Positions 25,701 to 35,553 of a stretch of 64,000 nucleotides of DNA are shown piece after piece (within the stretch, counting starts at the first letter, position 1; every line of letters starts with the position of its first letter). The notes under the pieces are model-generated. The model saw only the letters and a list, made by a program, of their open reading frames with translations, did no database searches and was not told where the DNA came from. This DNA is from Arthrobacter hankyongi (lineage in GTDB: Bacteria; Actinomycetota; Actinomycetes; Actinomycetales; Micrococcaceae): assembly GCF_022012395.1 (NCBI RefSeq), contig NZ_JAKLTQ010000018.1, positions 1 to 64,000 of the forward strand. The letters are read 5' to 3'. The translations under genes were made by a program, and so were the position numbers.

Positions 25701-27539
25701 TCAGGTCGGTTCCTGTGACGACGGCGTGACCGCCAGGCTCAGCCGGTCCACGCCGTGCATTGCGTCAGCGGCCCGGACCAAGGCTAGATGGGAAAAGGCT
25801 TGGGGGAAGTTGCCGGCCATCCGCTGTTCCTCCAGCGCGAATTCCTCGCTCAGCAGGCCCAGTTCATTGGAGAAGCCGATGAGCTTATCCATGAGGGCCC
25901 CGGCATCGTCCCGGCGGTTGGTGCGGGCGTACTGCTCGACGAGCCAAAACGAGCAGGCAAGGAACGGATGTTCGCCCGGTTCCAGTCCGTCGATACCGGT
26001 TTCCGTCCGGTAGCGCAGCAACAGGCCTTCGTCGGTCAGCAACTCGCGCTCCAGCTGCGCCACCGTTGACAGCATCCCTTCATCGTCATAGGCGAGAAAA
26101 CCGACCTGCGGTATCGCGAGCAATGCGGCGTCCACCTGCCGCCCCCCGTAGGTCTGGGTGAAGGAGTTCAGCTCGGTGTTGAAGCCTCGGTCCAGGATTT
26201 CCGCCCGCAACCGGTCCCGCACCTGCGTCCAGTGCCCGGCCGGGCCCGCAAGCCCATGGTCGCGGACCGCCCGGACGCCGCAGTCGAAGGCGGCTCACAT
26301 CATCACCCTTGAATGCGTAAAGTATTGGGCCTGGCCGCGGATCTCCCACAGGCCAAAGTCCTTGTCCTCGAGGTGCTCCTCTACAAATCCCAGCAGGGCC
26401 CGCTGGAGAGCCCAGGAGAACGGGTCCTCCTTGCCCCCGGCCAGGCGCAGCCGTTCCAGTGCCACCATCACCTCGCCCACCACGTCTGCCTGATACTGCA
26501 CGGCGGCGGCGTTGCCGATCCGCACCGGCCGGGCGCCCTGGTAACCGGGAAGATGTTCAAGCACCCGCTCCGGCAGCTCACGTTCGCCGGCCACCCCGTA
26601 CATGATCTGGATGTCCTTCGGGTCCCCGGCGATGGCCCGCAGCAGCCAGTCACGCCATTTGAGCGCCTCCGTCCCATAGCCGTGCGTCAACATCGACTCC
26701 AGCGTCAGCGCGGCATCACGAAGCCAGCAAAAACGGTAATCCCAATTGCGCGAGCCGCCGAAGGCCTCCGGCAGTGAGGTCGTCGGTGCGGCCACGATGC
26801 CGCCGGTCTCATAGTGCGTCAGTCCGCGAAGCACCAGCAGGGAGCGCTTGACGGCAGCCCCGTAAATTCCGTCCTGGCGGCAGTGGCTGCCCCAGCGGGT
26901 CCAGTACTCCGCGGCTTCGGCCAAGGCAGCATCAACGTCGGGCGGCGGCGGGGCCGTGCGGTAGGACGGAAACCACGTCAGGGCGAAGTCCTCCTGTCCA
27001 CCGGCCGAAACCACGAATTCCCCTTCGTACCTGTCGCCGTGGGGCTGAGGAAGATGACGCCCGTGCAGCACCCAGGCGTCAGGTCCGGCCATGGCCAGCA
27101 GTGCTTCGCCCCCACCGCGCGGATCGCTGCTGCGGGTGCGGCTCATCCACGGTGTGAGCGCCCCGTACTGGGGGCGGATGATCAGTTCCTGACGCACGGC
27201 CACCGTCCCGCTGAGTCCAGTGACCCGCCGAAGCAGGGATGACCGGCCGGGAGCGACGGGCATGAAGTCCGTGACGAGGATCTGCCCGCCGCCCGGATCC
27301 TGCCAAACCGTTTCGAGGATGAACGTTGACTCGGCATACCTGCGGCTGACAACGACGGCGTCTGCCTGGACGGGAGCCAGCAACCACCGGCCGTGATCCT
27401 CCGCGCCGAGCAGCGAGGCAAAGATGGACGGTGAATCAAAGCGGGGCAGGCAAAGCCAATCAACACTGCCCCGCCGCGAAATGAGAGGTCCGGTGGAGAG
27501 GTCCGACAGGAGCGCATAGTCCTCAATGGGCGGCCGCAT
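25701..27539 (-). pseudogene. GH15 glucoamylase/trehalase-like gene with in-frame stop
   Basis: One continuous frame of 613 codons encodes a glycoside hydrolase family 15 protein (N-terminal MRPPIEDYALLSDLSTGPLI, RRGSVDWLCLPRFDSPSIFA; catalytic-domain GGSRNWDYRFCWLRDAALTL and GLLSEEFALEEQRMAGNFPQ, which contains one catalytic Glu; C-terminal AFSHLALVRAA). It is interrupted by a single TGA at 26295-26297 after FTHSRVMM, where the frame continues as AAFDCGVRAVRDHGLAGP. The position normally reads Trp in this motif (MMWAAFD), so a TGG to TGA change is the simplest explanation. Such enzymes act on trehalose or maltodextrins in actinobacteria. A sequencing error is possible. Confidence 0.8.
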
Positions 27540-27785
27540 GGATCTACCTAAGCACATACCTGCTCCGCAGGTCAGTCTGCGTGTGTTTCCCCGCTTCTCC
27601 CAGCCACCTGGACCACCGCCCGACAATTCGTGCGGTGTCTTAGGCTCCCGGCCGGCTGCTGACCCACGTTCCTGGAGGCTGTGCCGGGCAGAGAGAATCT
27701 CAGAGATACGTCCGGGACCGGGTGCGATCTGGTCCGGAGGGACGGGGGACAGTGCCTGTCATGGACGGGCCCTGGCGGACTGCTG
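27540..27785. other. Short intergenic stretch
   Basis: No gene is seen between the GH15 start and leader copy C. It must carry the promoter of the GH15 gene on the minus strand. Confidence 0.4.
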
Positions 27786-28010
27786 AAGCAGTCCAGATTG
27801 GGGCCAGTTTCCCTACAGAATGACGGGTGTACGCATGCAGGTCAATCCGTATTAGCCTCCGTAGAGAAATCCGTGACGATTACGGATGCACAGCCTCAGT
27901 GACGCACCCCACACTAAGACATCGGTGACGCAACCCCCATTGAGAGGGAAGTGTTGTAGCTCTAGGTGCCGGGCTTGCACCTGGAGCTCTCGTGGAAATT
28001 GAAGCACTCG
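27786..28010 (+). promoter_or_regulatory. Dispersed structured leader, copy C
   Basis: It shares the start of copy B, then hairpin 1 as ATCCGTG-ACGAT-TACGGAT (27869-27887), where a G-T pair replaces G-C. The GTGACGCA unit occurs twice (around 27899 and 27926), so this copy has an internal duplication. Hairpin 2 has loop GAGAGGGA (27942-27949). A third stem AGCTCTAGGTGC / GCACCTGGAGCT follows at about 27958-27988. The AmiS/UreI gene starts 160 bases later. Confidence 0.65.
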
Positions 28011-28169
28011 CTGTCATGGGCGATGTTACGTGACCAGCCAGTCCGGCTGGACGCCTACCCAACCAGACCTTAACCACACCCTAATCAGACACGGTCCCTT
28101 AACCAGACCTCAAACAACAGGGCTTTAATCCGGCACGGTCTGAAGCCCAACCAGAAAGGAACTGAATAG

Positions 28170-28790
28170 ATGGTAAGTGCAGGTTTGCTGCTCATCGGCG
28201 CAGTGCTCTTTGTTAACGGCATGGCCTTCCTAGGGCACGCCGATCCTCGAAACTCAGCGATCATCAACATCTTTGTTGGCCTCTTGACGACGGCCATTCC
28301 CTTCTACCTCGTGGCGACGGCCAGCGGACCTGATGACATTCTCGGCGTCAGCCCCGTGTTTCTGTTTGGGCTGACCTACCTCTGGGCAGGAATTACCAAC
28401 CTCACCGGACATGACGCAACCGGATTTGGCTGGTACTGCATATGGGTAGCGGCCATCACCGTCGTCTTCTCCGCTGTGTCACTTTTTCACTTCGACGATC
28501 CCAAACAGGCCATTATCTGGCTCAACTGGGGTGTCCTCTGGGGACTCTTTTGGAGCGTGCTGGCTCGCGGCCGGGCAAATCACGGCCTGGCTGCAGGCTC
28601 GGCAGCAATCGTCATGTCCGTGTGGACGTGCACGGTTCCCGCCATCCTTCAGATGCTTGGGCTGTGGGCCGACCTGCCCGTGTGGCCGGTCATCGTTGCG
28701 ACAGTGTTGACACCCTTTGCCATTCGCGCGCTCTTCAGGTTCTCGTCTTCGTCGCTAACCCAAGAGCCTCAGGCAGCGATGGTCTCGTGA
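28170..28790 (+). CDS. AmiS/UreI-family urea/short-chain amide channel
   Basis: A 206-residue membrane protein with six or seven hydrophobic helices. It begins MVSAGLLLIGAVLFVNGMAF with GHADPRNSAIINIFVGLL close behind, and carries LTYLWAGITNLTGHDATGFG and FFxxDxPxxAxxWLxWG-like FDDPKQAIIWLNWGVLWGLF, which are the family signatures. These proteins pass urea or amides such as acetamide and formamide. Usually an amidase or urease lies beside them; here none is found within 1.7 kb downstream. Start at 28170 with AAAGGAAC. It follows leader copy C. Confidence 0.88.
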   Translation: MVSAGLLLIGAVLFVNGMAFLGHADPRNSAIINIFVGLLTTAIPFYLVATASGPDDILGVSPVFLFGLTYLWAGITNLTGHDATGFGWYCIWVAAITVVFSAVSLFHFDDPKQAIIWLNWGVLWGLFWSVLARGRANHGLAAGSAAIVMSVWTCTVPAILQMLGLWADLPVWPVIVATVLTPFAIRALFRFSSSSLTQEPQAAMVS

Positions 28791-28919
28791 CGGTGCAGCC
28801 AACCCCTAAACGGCAGGCAGCAGAACCGTGCCGGGGCGCACGTGACCGTCCGTGACAGGTTGCCTTCGGCGCTCCTTCCGGCCTTACGGGCCGGCTTCTC
28901 ACGAAGGCTCCCGGGGGTT

Positions 28920-28960
28920 GGAAGCCCACGGCGGCGTTTCCCGCGCCGCCGTGGGCTTCC
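28920..28960 (+). terminator. Strong hairpin after the AmiS/UreI gene
   Basis: GGAAGCCCACGGCGGCG pairs perfectly with its complement (17 bp) around a seven-base loop. A second smaller GC-rich stem lies upstream at about 28887-28905. Confidence 0.85.
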
Positions 28961-30474
28961 CGTGGTCTTTCCGTGGTCTTTCCGCATGACGGGCAGCCTC
29001 CGCCCGGCGGAGCATTCCCTTGGCACCAGCCACGGTACAGGCTCCCATCAGGGTGATGCGAGGTTGAAAACCTGCGCCCTTTCCACTCGCTGGAGGCGCC
29101 TTCGCAGAGTCTGACGGGGTGGGGTTTCAGGCCAGGATCCGGCTCGGGCGGCCATGCAATCCGGTGCTGCCGGGCCACCGACGGCCTGGCCTCCCGCCGG
29201 TTCACCGCATGCATTCCCTCCACGGACGCCCCGGTGCGCCGGCGGGCCAAAGCTCCCAAGGATCCGGCCGCGTGCTTCTCCTGGGACGGCCAGACCGTGG
29301 ACACGGCCACCACGGGCACCCGGGCCGCGGTACCATCCCGGACCGGCATGCGCGCCGGGGATCGTGTTCCCCGTCCTGACCGCGGCCGTACCTGCAGGAC
29401 AAAACGGCCGTCAGTCCGGACAAACCCGCCCAGCCGCCGACACCGGCTCTTCAAGGTTTGCGGGGAAACGACATGGTGGCGCAGACGCCGAAACGGTCCG
29501 GGCTGTTTCGGCGGCACCTGATGCTGCCAGCATGATCTTCAACCGGCCCGATTTTCGCGCCCATCACACCCTGATGCTGGCAGGACTGCGACGGATCGCC
29601 GTCGAATCGGCGTACCCGCCGGCGCCCCCGTGTGCGGGGCGGTCACGTCCCGGCGCAAGGGCCGGTGCCGTCGAGCTGGTCCGGACCAGGCTGCGCTGGT
29701 TCCCTGACAGGGGTGCCCTGCGTCCGCAAATCCTTCAGCAAGAATCCGGCGCAGGCGCCGTGCTTCGCGCGCTCAATCATGCGGATGCAGCAGTGAACGG
29801 CTGTCCGCGGCCATCACTCCGGCAGGGTGGTCGAGGCCGCTTGGGCGTACGGGGTCTCCCTGGTGGCTGGTTTAGGACGCCCGGCATCAGCGAAGACCGC
29901 TTCCGGCCGGGACGGCACCGGGTCGGCGACTAGATGTTTCAGCGTCCGCTGGCCTGGCGTCCTGGGGTGCAGGTGGTCGCAATCGACCGGTCAGCCGCGT
30001 TTCGCAAGGCGGTGCGCAATGTGGCTGCCGCGCGCCGCCGTATCCGTTGATGCCTTCCGCTTGGTCAAGCCTGCCAACGAGGCTTAACCGGGGCCAACAT
30101 ACGATCCCAGAACCTTAACGCAGGGAAGGTACCGGCAGGCGAATCCAGATGAGGAAGGGGCGGCTTCAGCCGAGCCAGCCGTCCTTCTGACGCCCCTTCA
30201 ATAAAAGTGTCATCGACGCCGTGCCGTCCGTAGGAATCGCAAGCAGACAGATTCGGATCCACAACGGCCAGGATGGCATCCTGGCCGACCGAGTATGGTT
30301 TCCGGCCGCTGTGCCCTACCAACGCATCGAGAGGTGGATGGCAAAGGGGGGCATCACATGCCACGCTGGCCCGCCCCGACCCGCCAGGTAGGACGGGCTT
30401 GGCTGGACAGCTCCTCCTACTGCATCCATGTCCTGAACTGCTTACTCATCTCCATCACGGGGTAGTTCGCAACT
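28961..30474. other. 1.5 kb without a supported gene
   Basis: Open frames here have neither ribosome-binding sites nor recognisable families, and their composition is that of shadow or decayed sequence (very Arg- and Pro-rich). It may be old insertion-sequence or amidase-operon debris, but I cannot name a remnant. Confidence 0.5.
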
Positions 30475-31539
30475 TCAGCCTATCGACGCGTGCTCGGCAA
30501 GCTCCGGCATGAAGGCGGCGGGCGCTTCGGGGTGGGCGCCCCACCAGGCAGCGCAGGCCGCCCGCCAGGTGTCGAGATCGCTGCGGTCACCGGCATAAAG
30601 GACTGTGCCGTTTTCGACCGTAGCGCTCGAGCGGCCGCAGGCGTAAGTTCCGCCGACAGAAGTTACCTGCGGATACGGCTTGTACAAATCGCCCAGCTTA
30701 GCGAGGAGGTAGCGCGGCCGTTCGGCTGTCCGGGCGGCCAGGATCGACTCCACGGTATCGACGCCGGTCAGCACCACGGCGGTGTCCATACCGGCATTGT
30801 TGCCGCCAAGGATGTCCGTGTCGAGACGGTCTCCGACGACAAGTGGATTTTCCGCCTGCAGGCTCTGCGCCGCCGTCGTAAAGAGCGCGGCCTCGGGCTT
30901 GCCCGCCACCAGCGGGGTCGCCCCCGTGGCTGCTTGGACAGCTGCCACCAGTGAGCCGTTTCCCGGCGCTTTCCCCTCGGGGCGGGGCAAGGTCATGTCG
31001 GTATTGGTGGCCACCCAGAATGCACCTGCTGCTATCGCATATGATGCCTGAGCCAAATCCTGCCAGCCCAACCCAGGATCAAACCCCTGGATAACAGCGT
31101 CGGGCCGCTGGTCTGCGGAGTCGACGGGCACAAAACCCAGGAGTTCGACCTCCTCGACCAATGTCCGGCTGCCGGTTACTAGGACCTTGGCCCCCGGCGC
31201 CACGTGGCGTGCCAACAGCGCAGCGCCGGCACGGGCGGAGCCAAACACCTGGTCGGCGCAGGCCGGGGCGCCCAGTTCCCGAAGATGGGCTGCAACCTGT
31301 TCGGAAGACCGGGACGCGTTGTTGGTGACGTAGCCCAGTCTGATACCGGCAGCCGGCAACCTGTCGAGGGCCTCAGTCGCCCCTTCTATGGCACCAGCGC
31401 CGACATAAACCACCCCGTCCAGGTCGCAGAGCAGGGCGTCGTAGCCATCTATCAACGTCGGTTCAGTCTTCGTCACCGGGTTGCTTAACGACCCGTGTCC
31501 CTGGATCCGGGTCTCCGATTTCATGTTGGTCTTCATCAT
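30475..31539 (-). CDS. HAD-IIA family sugar-phosphatase-like hydrolase
   Basis: A 354-residue HAD hydrolase of the NagD/p-nitrophenylphosphatase type. Motif I is LLCDLDGVVYVGAGAIEGA, motif II GYVTNNASRS, motif III Lys in LVAGKPEAALF and motif IV VVGDRLDTDILGGNNAGMDT. The C-terminal 80 residues (from about 275) exceed the standard domain. Start ATG at 31539 with GAGGAAG. It may be a phosphoglycolate or glycerol phosphate phosphatase; the real substrate is not visible. It stands alone on the minus strand. Confidence 0.82.
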   Translation of the reverse strand: MMKTNMKSETRIQGHGSLSNPVTKTEPTLIDGYDALLCDLDGVVYVGAGAIEGATEALDRLPAAGIRLGYVTNNASRSSEQVAAHLRELGAPACADQVFGSARAGAALLARHVAPGAKVLVTGSRTLVEEVELLGFVPVDSADQRPDAVIQGFDPGLGWQDLAQASYAIAAGAFWVATNTDMTLPRPEGKAPGNGSLVAAVQAATGATPLVAGKPEAALFTTAAQSLQAENPLVVGDRLDTDILGGNNAGMDTAVVLTGVDTVESILAARTAERPRYLLAKLGDLYKPYPQVTSVGGTYACGRSSATVENGTVLYAGDRSDLDTWRAACAAWWGAHPEAPAAFMPELAEHASIG

Positions 31540-31680
31540 GGAGCGCTTCCTCTGAAGGTACGGTTCAGCTTCTTTGTCCACAGCGGCGGCGCCGGCGAGG
31601 CCGGACGCCTCATTACCTGTCGTGGCTATGAGAAGTACCTCTCACGAATACAGGGGTAGCGTCGGCCCGGCTTCTCCGCA

Positions 31681-32910
31681 TCATTTGCGCCCGCCCGCGA
31701 GCAGATGCGACGCAGGGTCGCGTCTCAGCAGCCACATGGCAAGGCACCCAAACAGTGGGCCCACCGCGAGCATCGAGAACCCGATACCCCACCCCAAATG
31801 GCTGACCACGAAGTCCATGGATTGGATTGTGACAAAGGTTAATGCGAAGCCCATGCAGATTTGGGTGGTCAGCATTGTGCCCACCGACTCTGCAGGTGAC
31901 AGCTCTACCACGCATGCTGAGAACTGGGCAGAATCCGCAATGATCGATATACCCCAAACCACGGCCACGATGAGTATGAGCAGAGGCGGCCCGCCAAAGA
32001 GCCATCCAATCGAAAGCGCGCATGTGCCACTGATGGCCATTGACCAAATGGTGACAGCCGTACGACCATGTCGGTCGGCCAAACGCCCACCGAACAGTGC
32101 ACCCAGGGCGCCCGCGGCAATCACAAGGAATGTGGCTGCAGGTGCAAGCCCTGGTTGGTCGACTCCCCGGGCGTCGAAGGACGCCCGGAAGAACATCCCA
32201 ATCCAGGCCCACATTGCATACAATTCCCACATATGGCCCAGATACCCTAGGTTCGCCAGGCGCACCGGTCGTTTGGCCAAAGCGGCTTTCAGCACGCGCG
32301 GGTCGAACTCTTGCGCCCGCGTAAACGCCGGCCCCAGCTTTACAAATCCGACCACGGCCGCTGCCGACAGTGCAGCAGCCGCTGAGACGGCATAGACAAG
32401 TTTCCAGTTCCAGGCTTCACCAATGGTGAAGAGGTGGGGTAGGGCAGATCCAACTGTGAGTGCTCCCACCAGTAGACCGACAAGTTTCCCCAGGTCATTG
32501 GCAGCCCAACTGGCCACCATGCGCATACCCACGGGGTAAATCCCTGCCAAGGCCATTCCCGTAACGAACCTGAAAATCAGTGCTTCGTTCCCCGCTGGAG
32601 ACACCACAAGCAGGGCTGCCGTCGTAGCAGCCGCCGACACCGCCGATGCGGCAAATAACTTCCTGGGATCAAATCTGTCCGCCAAATTGAGTAATGCACT
32701 GAGCAGAGCGCCAATCACGAAACCGACCTGTAGCGCGCTGGTCATCGCAGCCATTCGTGTGCCGGAAATGTGTTCGAGGACCGCGATGCTCGGCAACGCC
32801 GCAGTCGAGGCAAACCAGACAGACAAGGTCAGGACCTGGCAAAGCAGGATCAGGCCAATTGATCTGGTCCGCCCTCGTGTAATCGGCGGTGATCCATATT
32901 TGAGTGTCAT
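31681..32910 (-). CDS. MFS transporter
   Basis: A 409-residue major facilitator with 12 hydrophobic segments. LADRFDPRKLFAASAV and the middle-loop GGRLADRHGRTAVTIWSMAI match the A-like motif in both halves. Start at 32910 with AAAGGATCC. It lies between the HAD gene and an empty stretch. The direction of transport and substrate are not readable; uptake of an organosulfur or C1 compound would fit the neighbourhood but is speculation. Confidence 0.82.
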   Translation of the reverse strand: MTLKYGSPPITRGRTRSIGLILLCQVLTLSVWFASTAALPSIAVLEHISGTRMAAMTSALQVGFVIGALLSALLNLADRFDPRKLFAASAVSAAATTAALLVVSPAGNEALIFRFVTGMALAGIYPVGMRMVASWAANDLGKLVGLLVGALTVGSALPHLFTIGEAWNWKLVYAVSAAAALSAAAVVGFVKLGPAFTRAQEFDPRVLKAALAKRPVRLANLGYLGHMWELYAMWAWIGMFFRASFDARGVDQPGLAPAATFLVIAAGALGALFGGRLADRHGRTAVTIWSMAISGTCALSIGWLFGGPPLLILIVAVVWGISIIADSAQFSACVVELSPAESVGTMLTTQICMGFALTFVTIQSMDFVVSHLGWGIGFSMLAVGPLFGCLAMWLLRRDPASHLLAGGRK

Positions 32911-33189
32911 TCGGATCCTTTAGTCATTCGACGGGAGACTTGCGCCTGGGCTTTCAGATCCCGTCAGGGTGCTAAAACTGTTCGTCCTTGAACAGGCATC
33001 AGTGCCGCAACTACCGCATGCCGCGCAGGCACACTGTTACCTGCCGCCAGCTCTAATTCACGGACATCGAATGCAACCGTTTAGGTGGCTCCCGGAGCGT
33101 GGTGATGTTTGCCCACTCCGGGACTGCTGCTCATAACCCGTCCTGTACTTGCATCGAGCATCATCGGATGTGCAGCCTTAGCAGGAGGG

Positions 33190-33783
33190 TTAGGCGGCTG
33201 CCTGCTCATCACCGGCCAGCGCGGGTTGGACTTTCGAGCTGCCCGGCATGCCGGCCCTGGTTACTTTTTGCAGCGGCCTCAACGAACTGGAAGCGACGGC
33301 ATCCAGTATCGGATCGAGCCAATCAACGCGACCGTCGAATCGTCCGATCTTCGGCAGCTTGACCCACCTATGCATCGAGAACCCTGGTCCAAGTGCCAAC
33401 CGACGGTGATCGGTCTCGACAACATAAACGGAGTGCGCCGTAGATTGCGGACCACGGAATACCTCGACAGCCGGACCAGGCTGAATCGTGAGGATGTCAC
33501 GAACCGTCAGGCCGGCTCCTCGGTGGAGCAGATGAATGCATTGCAGCAATCCATCTTCCAAGGCGGAACAACTGTCCGTCCGGGTCGCTGACAAGAGTTG
33601 CCACGGCATGCTCGCGGATGAACTATGCCCGGTCTTCTTGAAGAGGCCCACACGGCCCCTCCAAGTGAGCAGAATATCGAGCTGCCATACGCTCGTCTTC
33701 GAGCCGCCAACTTGCGTCGATAGCTGACCAGCAGGCCGGCTGCGCCGGCCTTGGTCAGACACTATGGCCTGTGCGTTCATCAC
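33190..33783 (-). CDS. Possible hypothetical protein after the flavin reductase
   Basis: A 197-codon open frame starting 20 bases after the flavin reductase stop. Parts look protein-like (DILTIQPGPAVEVFRGPQST, AHSVYVVETDHRRLALGPGF, GRFDGRVDWLDPILDAV), but the N-terminal third is Ser- and Arg-rich and no convincing ribosome-binding site is present. I recognise no family; it may be a degraded gene. The rest of 32911-33803 holds nothing I can support. Confidence 0.3.
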   Translation of the reverse strand: MMNAQAIVSDQGRRSRPAGQLSTQVGGSKTSVWQLDILLTWRGRVGLFKKTGHSSSASMPWQLLSATRTDSCSALEDGLLQCIHLLHRGAGLTVRDILTIQPGPAVEVFRGPQSTAHSVYVVETDHRRLALGPGFSMHRWVKLPKIGRFDGRVDWLDPILDAVASSSLRPLQKVTRAGMPGSSKVQPALAGDEQAAA

Positions 33784-33803
33784 TTTGCTCTTGCCCGCAG
33801 GCG

Positions 33804-34301
33804 CTAGCGGGGGTCCAACCGGCTAAATGACGAACGATGGAACACCAGGGGCATGTGCGAACTGTGGGCTTGGAGGTCTTCAATCTGCAGCAGAATGAGA
33901 ATGTGATCGCCGGCATCGACCTCACGGTAGATGGAGCAAGTAAGCCAAAGAGGCGACCCGGAAATATAGAGGTCATCCCGCTCGCCGGAAGTAGTCTCTA
34001 TTCCTTTGAAACGCTCGTCCGGATTGCGTGACGCAAGTTGCCGGCAGACTGGGTTGTGATCTTCACCCATAACCGACACACCGATGAGAGGAGCGTCCTT
34101 GATCTTGGGCCACGTGGATGAGGATTTCTGGACGGAGAACAGAACGAGCGGCGGTTCTTCCGAGATTCCGACAGAGAATGACGAAGCGACGAGAACCTGC
34201 CGTTCATCCTGAACCCTCGCCGACAGGGCTACCACGCCTGCAGGAAACTGAGCGAGAGCGTCACGGAGGCGCCGGGTTTCCATAGCAACTTGTGTAGTCA
34301 T
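33804..34301 (-). CDS. Flavin reductase-like protein
   Basis: A 165-residue flavin reductase of the FMN-binding split-barrel type, which provides reduced FMN to two-component monooxygenases. The family start is RLRDALAQFPAGVVALSARV, then VASSFSVGISEEPPLVLFSV, KDAPLIGVSVMGEDHN and SGSPLWLTCSIYREVDAGDH. The ATG at 34301 has GAAAGGAAG. It is transcribed away from the DmoA-like gene and is the obvious partner for it (a DmoB-type role, inferred). Leader copy D and a ruined second flavin reductase start lie directly upstream. Confidence 0.85.
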   Translation of the reverse strand: MTTQVAMETRRLRDALAQFPAGVVALSARVQDERQVLVASSFSVGISEEPPLVLFSVQKSSSTWPKIKDAPLIGVSVMGEDHNPVCRQLASRNPDERFKGIETTSGERDDLYISGSPLWLTCSIYREVDAGDHILILLQIEDLQAHSSHMPLVFHRSSFSRLDPR

Positions 34302-34419
34302 GGTTCTTCCTTTCAATGAATTGGGTAAGGACGGGCCCCACGCAGCTGCCCATTTATCGAGTGATGGGCAACCAACCCATGAGGGGTGTTGTCAACGGTG
34401 CCGCCAAGCGCGTCGATGT

Positions 34420-34481
34420 CAGTCGCTGAATAACTCAGGGTTGAACGAAATTGACGGCTATCCGAGGTTGCGGGTGTTCAT
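34420..34481 (-). pseudogene. Decayed start of a flavin reductase gene
   Basis: Read on the minus strand from 34481, the sequence closely follows the fragment at 16504 (ATGAACACC-CGCAACC ... CCGTCAATTTCGTTCA), with one extra base that makes the frame end after MNTRNLG. So the same gene start was joined to the same leader here and has decayed. Confidence 0.55.
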
Positions 34482-34504
34482 CAGAGCCTCCAGCAGTTCC
34501 AGAT

Positions 34505-34640
34505 TGAGGATCAACAACACCTCCCCCTCAGTGTGGGTTGCATCACTATCTCTGTGCATCCGTGATCATCACGGATTTCTCCACGGGGACCGGTACGGAT
34601 TGGCCTGCATACGTACAACCGTGATTTTGTGCGGGACACG
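34505..34640 (-). promoter_or_regulatory. Dispersed structured leader, copy D
   Basis: It is on the minus strand. Hairpin 1 is the perfect dyad ATCCGTGATGATCACGGAT (34576-34558). It also has the TATGCAGG-CAATCCGTA upstream block, GTGATGCAAC and hairpin 2 around GAGGGGGA. The following 30 bases match copy A (GATCCT-AATCT-GAACT). It precedes the decayed and the intact flavin reductase genes. Confidence 0.65.
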
Positions 34641-35130
34641 TCGCGGTCGAGCATGCATCGAGGACGCAGGGGCGAGTTGCCCAAGAAGGACACCGGCATC
34701 TGCTGGCCAGCTGACCAGCTCCCCTGCGAGGCCAGGAGGGGCCGGCCATCCGGCGCTGTTGGCGTCAGCCCCTCTGCCCCTCTGCCCCTGGGATGGTGAC
34801 CACGCTCATCCCGTTAGGGAACGCGTCTCCACCGCGGTTTATCTTCCGGCCCTGCCCGCAGCCCAACGGACACACACGCCGGCGTGGTGGAGAGGCATGC
34901 GCGCATCTTGATCACGAAAGCGCGTGGCTACGGCGGACTACTGGACTACGCGTTTCCCGCCAACACATCTGTTGACGTCGCGGTGGTCATCACAGCCCAT
35001 CCGCTGTCGGGCCCGGAGCGTACCCACGGTGACCTTGTCCACGGTTTCCCTCTCTCGTGGCGGCTGCCGCGCCGGCGAACCGGCGGCGCACCTGGAAAGC
35101 CTCAGGGTCCGGCGCGATGGTGTGGTGTGG

Positions 35131-35250
35131 ATTCTGCCATGTTGCCTTCAAACGGGTGCATCTCCAGCGCGAAACCGGTGTGGTCAGCCGGCCGGCCGAG
35201 AACGCTCTGCGGCTCGGCGCGGCGCTCCATGGAAAAGCCGGGTTTGCGGC
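35131..35250 (-). pseudogene. IS1549/IS1634-type transposase fragment
   Basis: Minus-strand reading KPGFSMERRAEPQSVLGRPA then DHTGFALEMHPFEGNMAES aligns with the transposase at 44.7-46.2 kb (EPGFSKERRLEPQITVGLLA, GFPLMIEAFEGNKAET). It is a short decayed piece of a related element. The surrounding 34641-35497 holds no gene I can support. Confidence 0.65.
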
Positions 35251-35497
35251 AGTCTCCTTCCTTCCCGGCCTCAGAGAAGGTCATGACGCCGCGGGACAAC
35301 AGGCCGGCCCCGGCGGTGCCCACGCTTGGACGAAACATGCCTGAGCCGCCGGCGTGCCGAGCCGAGTGCGCCGTTACCGGCACGGCCTTTTTGCCGCCGG
35401 CCTTGCCTGTTGGTGGGACACCACCCATGGAGTAGGGGTGAATCCCCGTGGTGAATTCAGTGTTGAGCACGGATGTCGGGCAGCGCCGGTTGAACAT

Positions 35498-35521
35498 ACG
35501 TTGGGGGGCACCGACCAACGT
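35498..35521. promoter_or_regulatory. Inverted repeat upstream of the ABM gene
   Basis: ACGTTGG (35498-35504) and CCAACGT (35515-35521) are perfect complements with a ten-base spacer, 32 bases upstream of the ABM start. A binding site for the large LuxR-type protein encoded downstream is a reasonable guess. Confidence 0.45.
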
Positions 35522-35553
35522 TATTGTGACGCAGATCGCAATGGAGGTAGATC

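Noticed and set aside
27786-28010. Leader copies considered as a guanidine (ykkC) riboswitch
   Set aside because: The amide/urea channel made this attractive, but the conserved ykkC core sequences are not present and the copies precede unrelated genes.
28735-29933. Two overlapping frames of about 260 codons
   Set aside because: Both cover the strong hairpin at 28920-28960 or have random-like Arg- and Pro-rich composition; no homology recognised.
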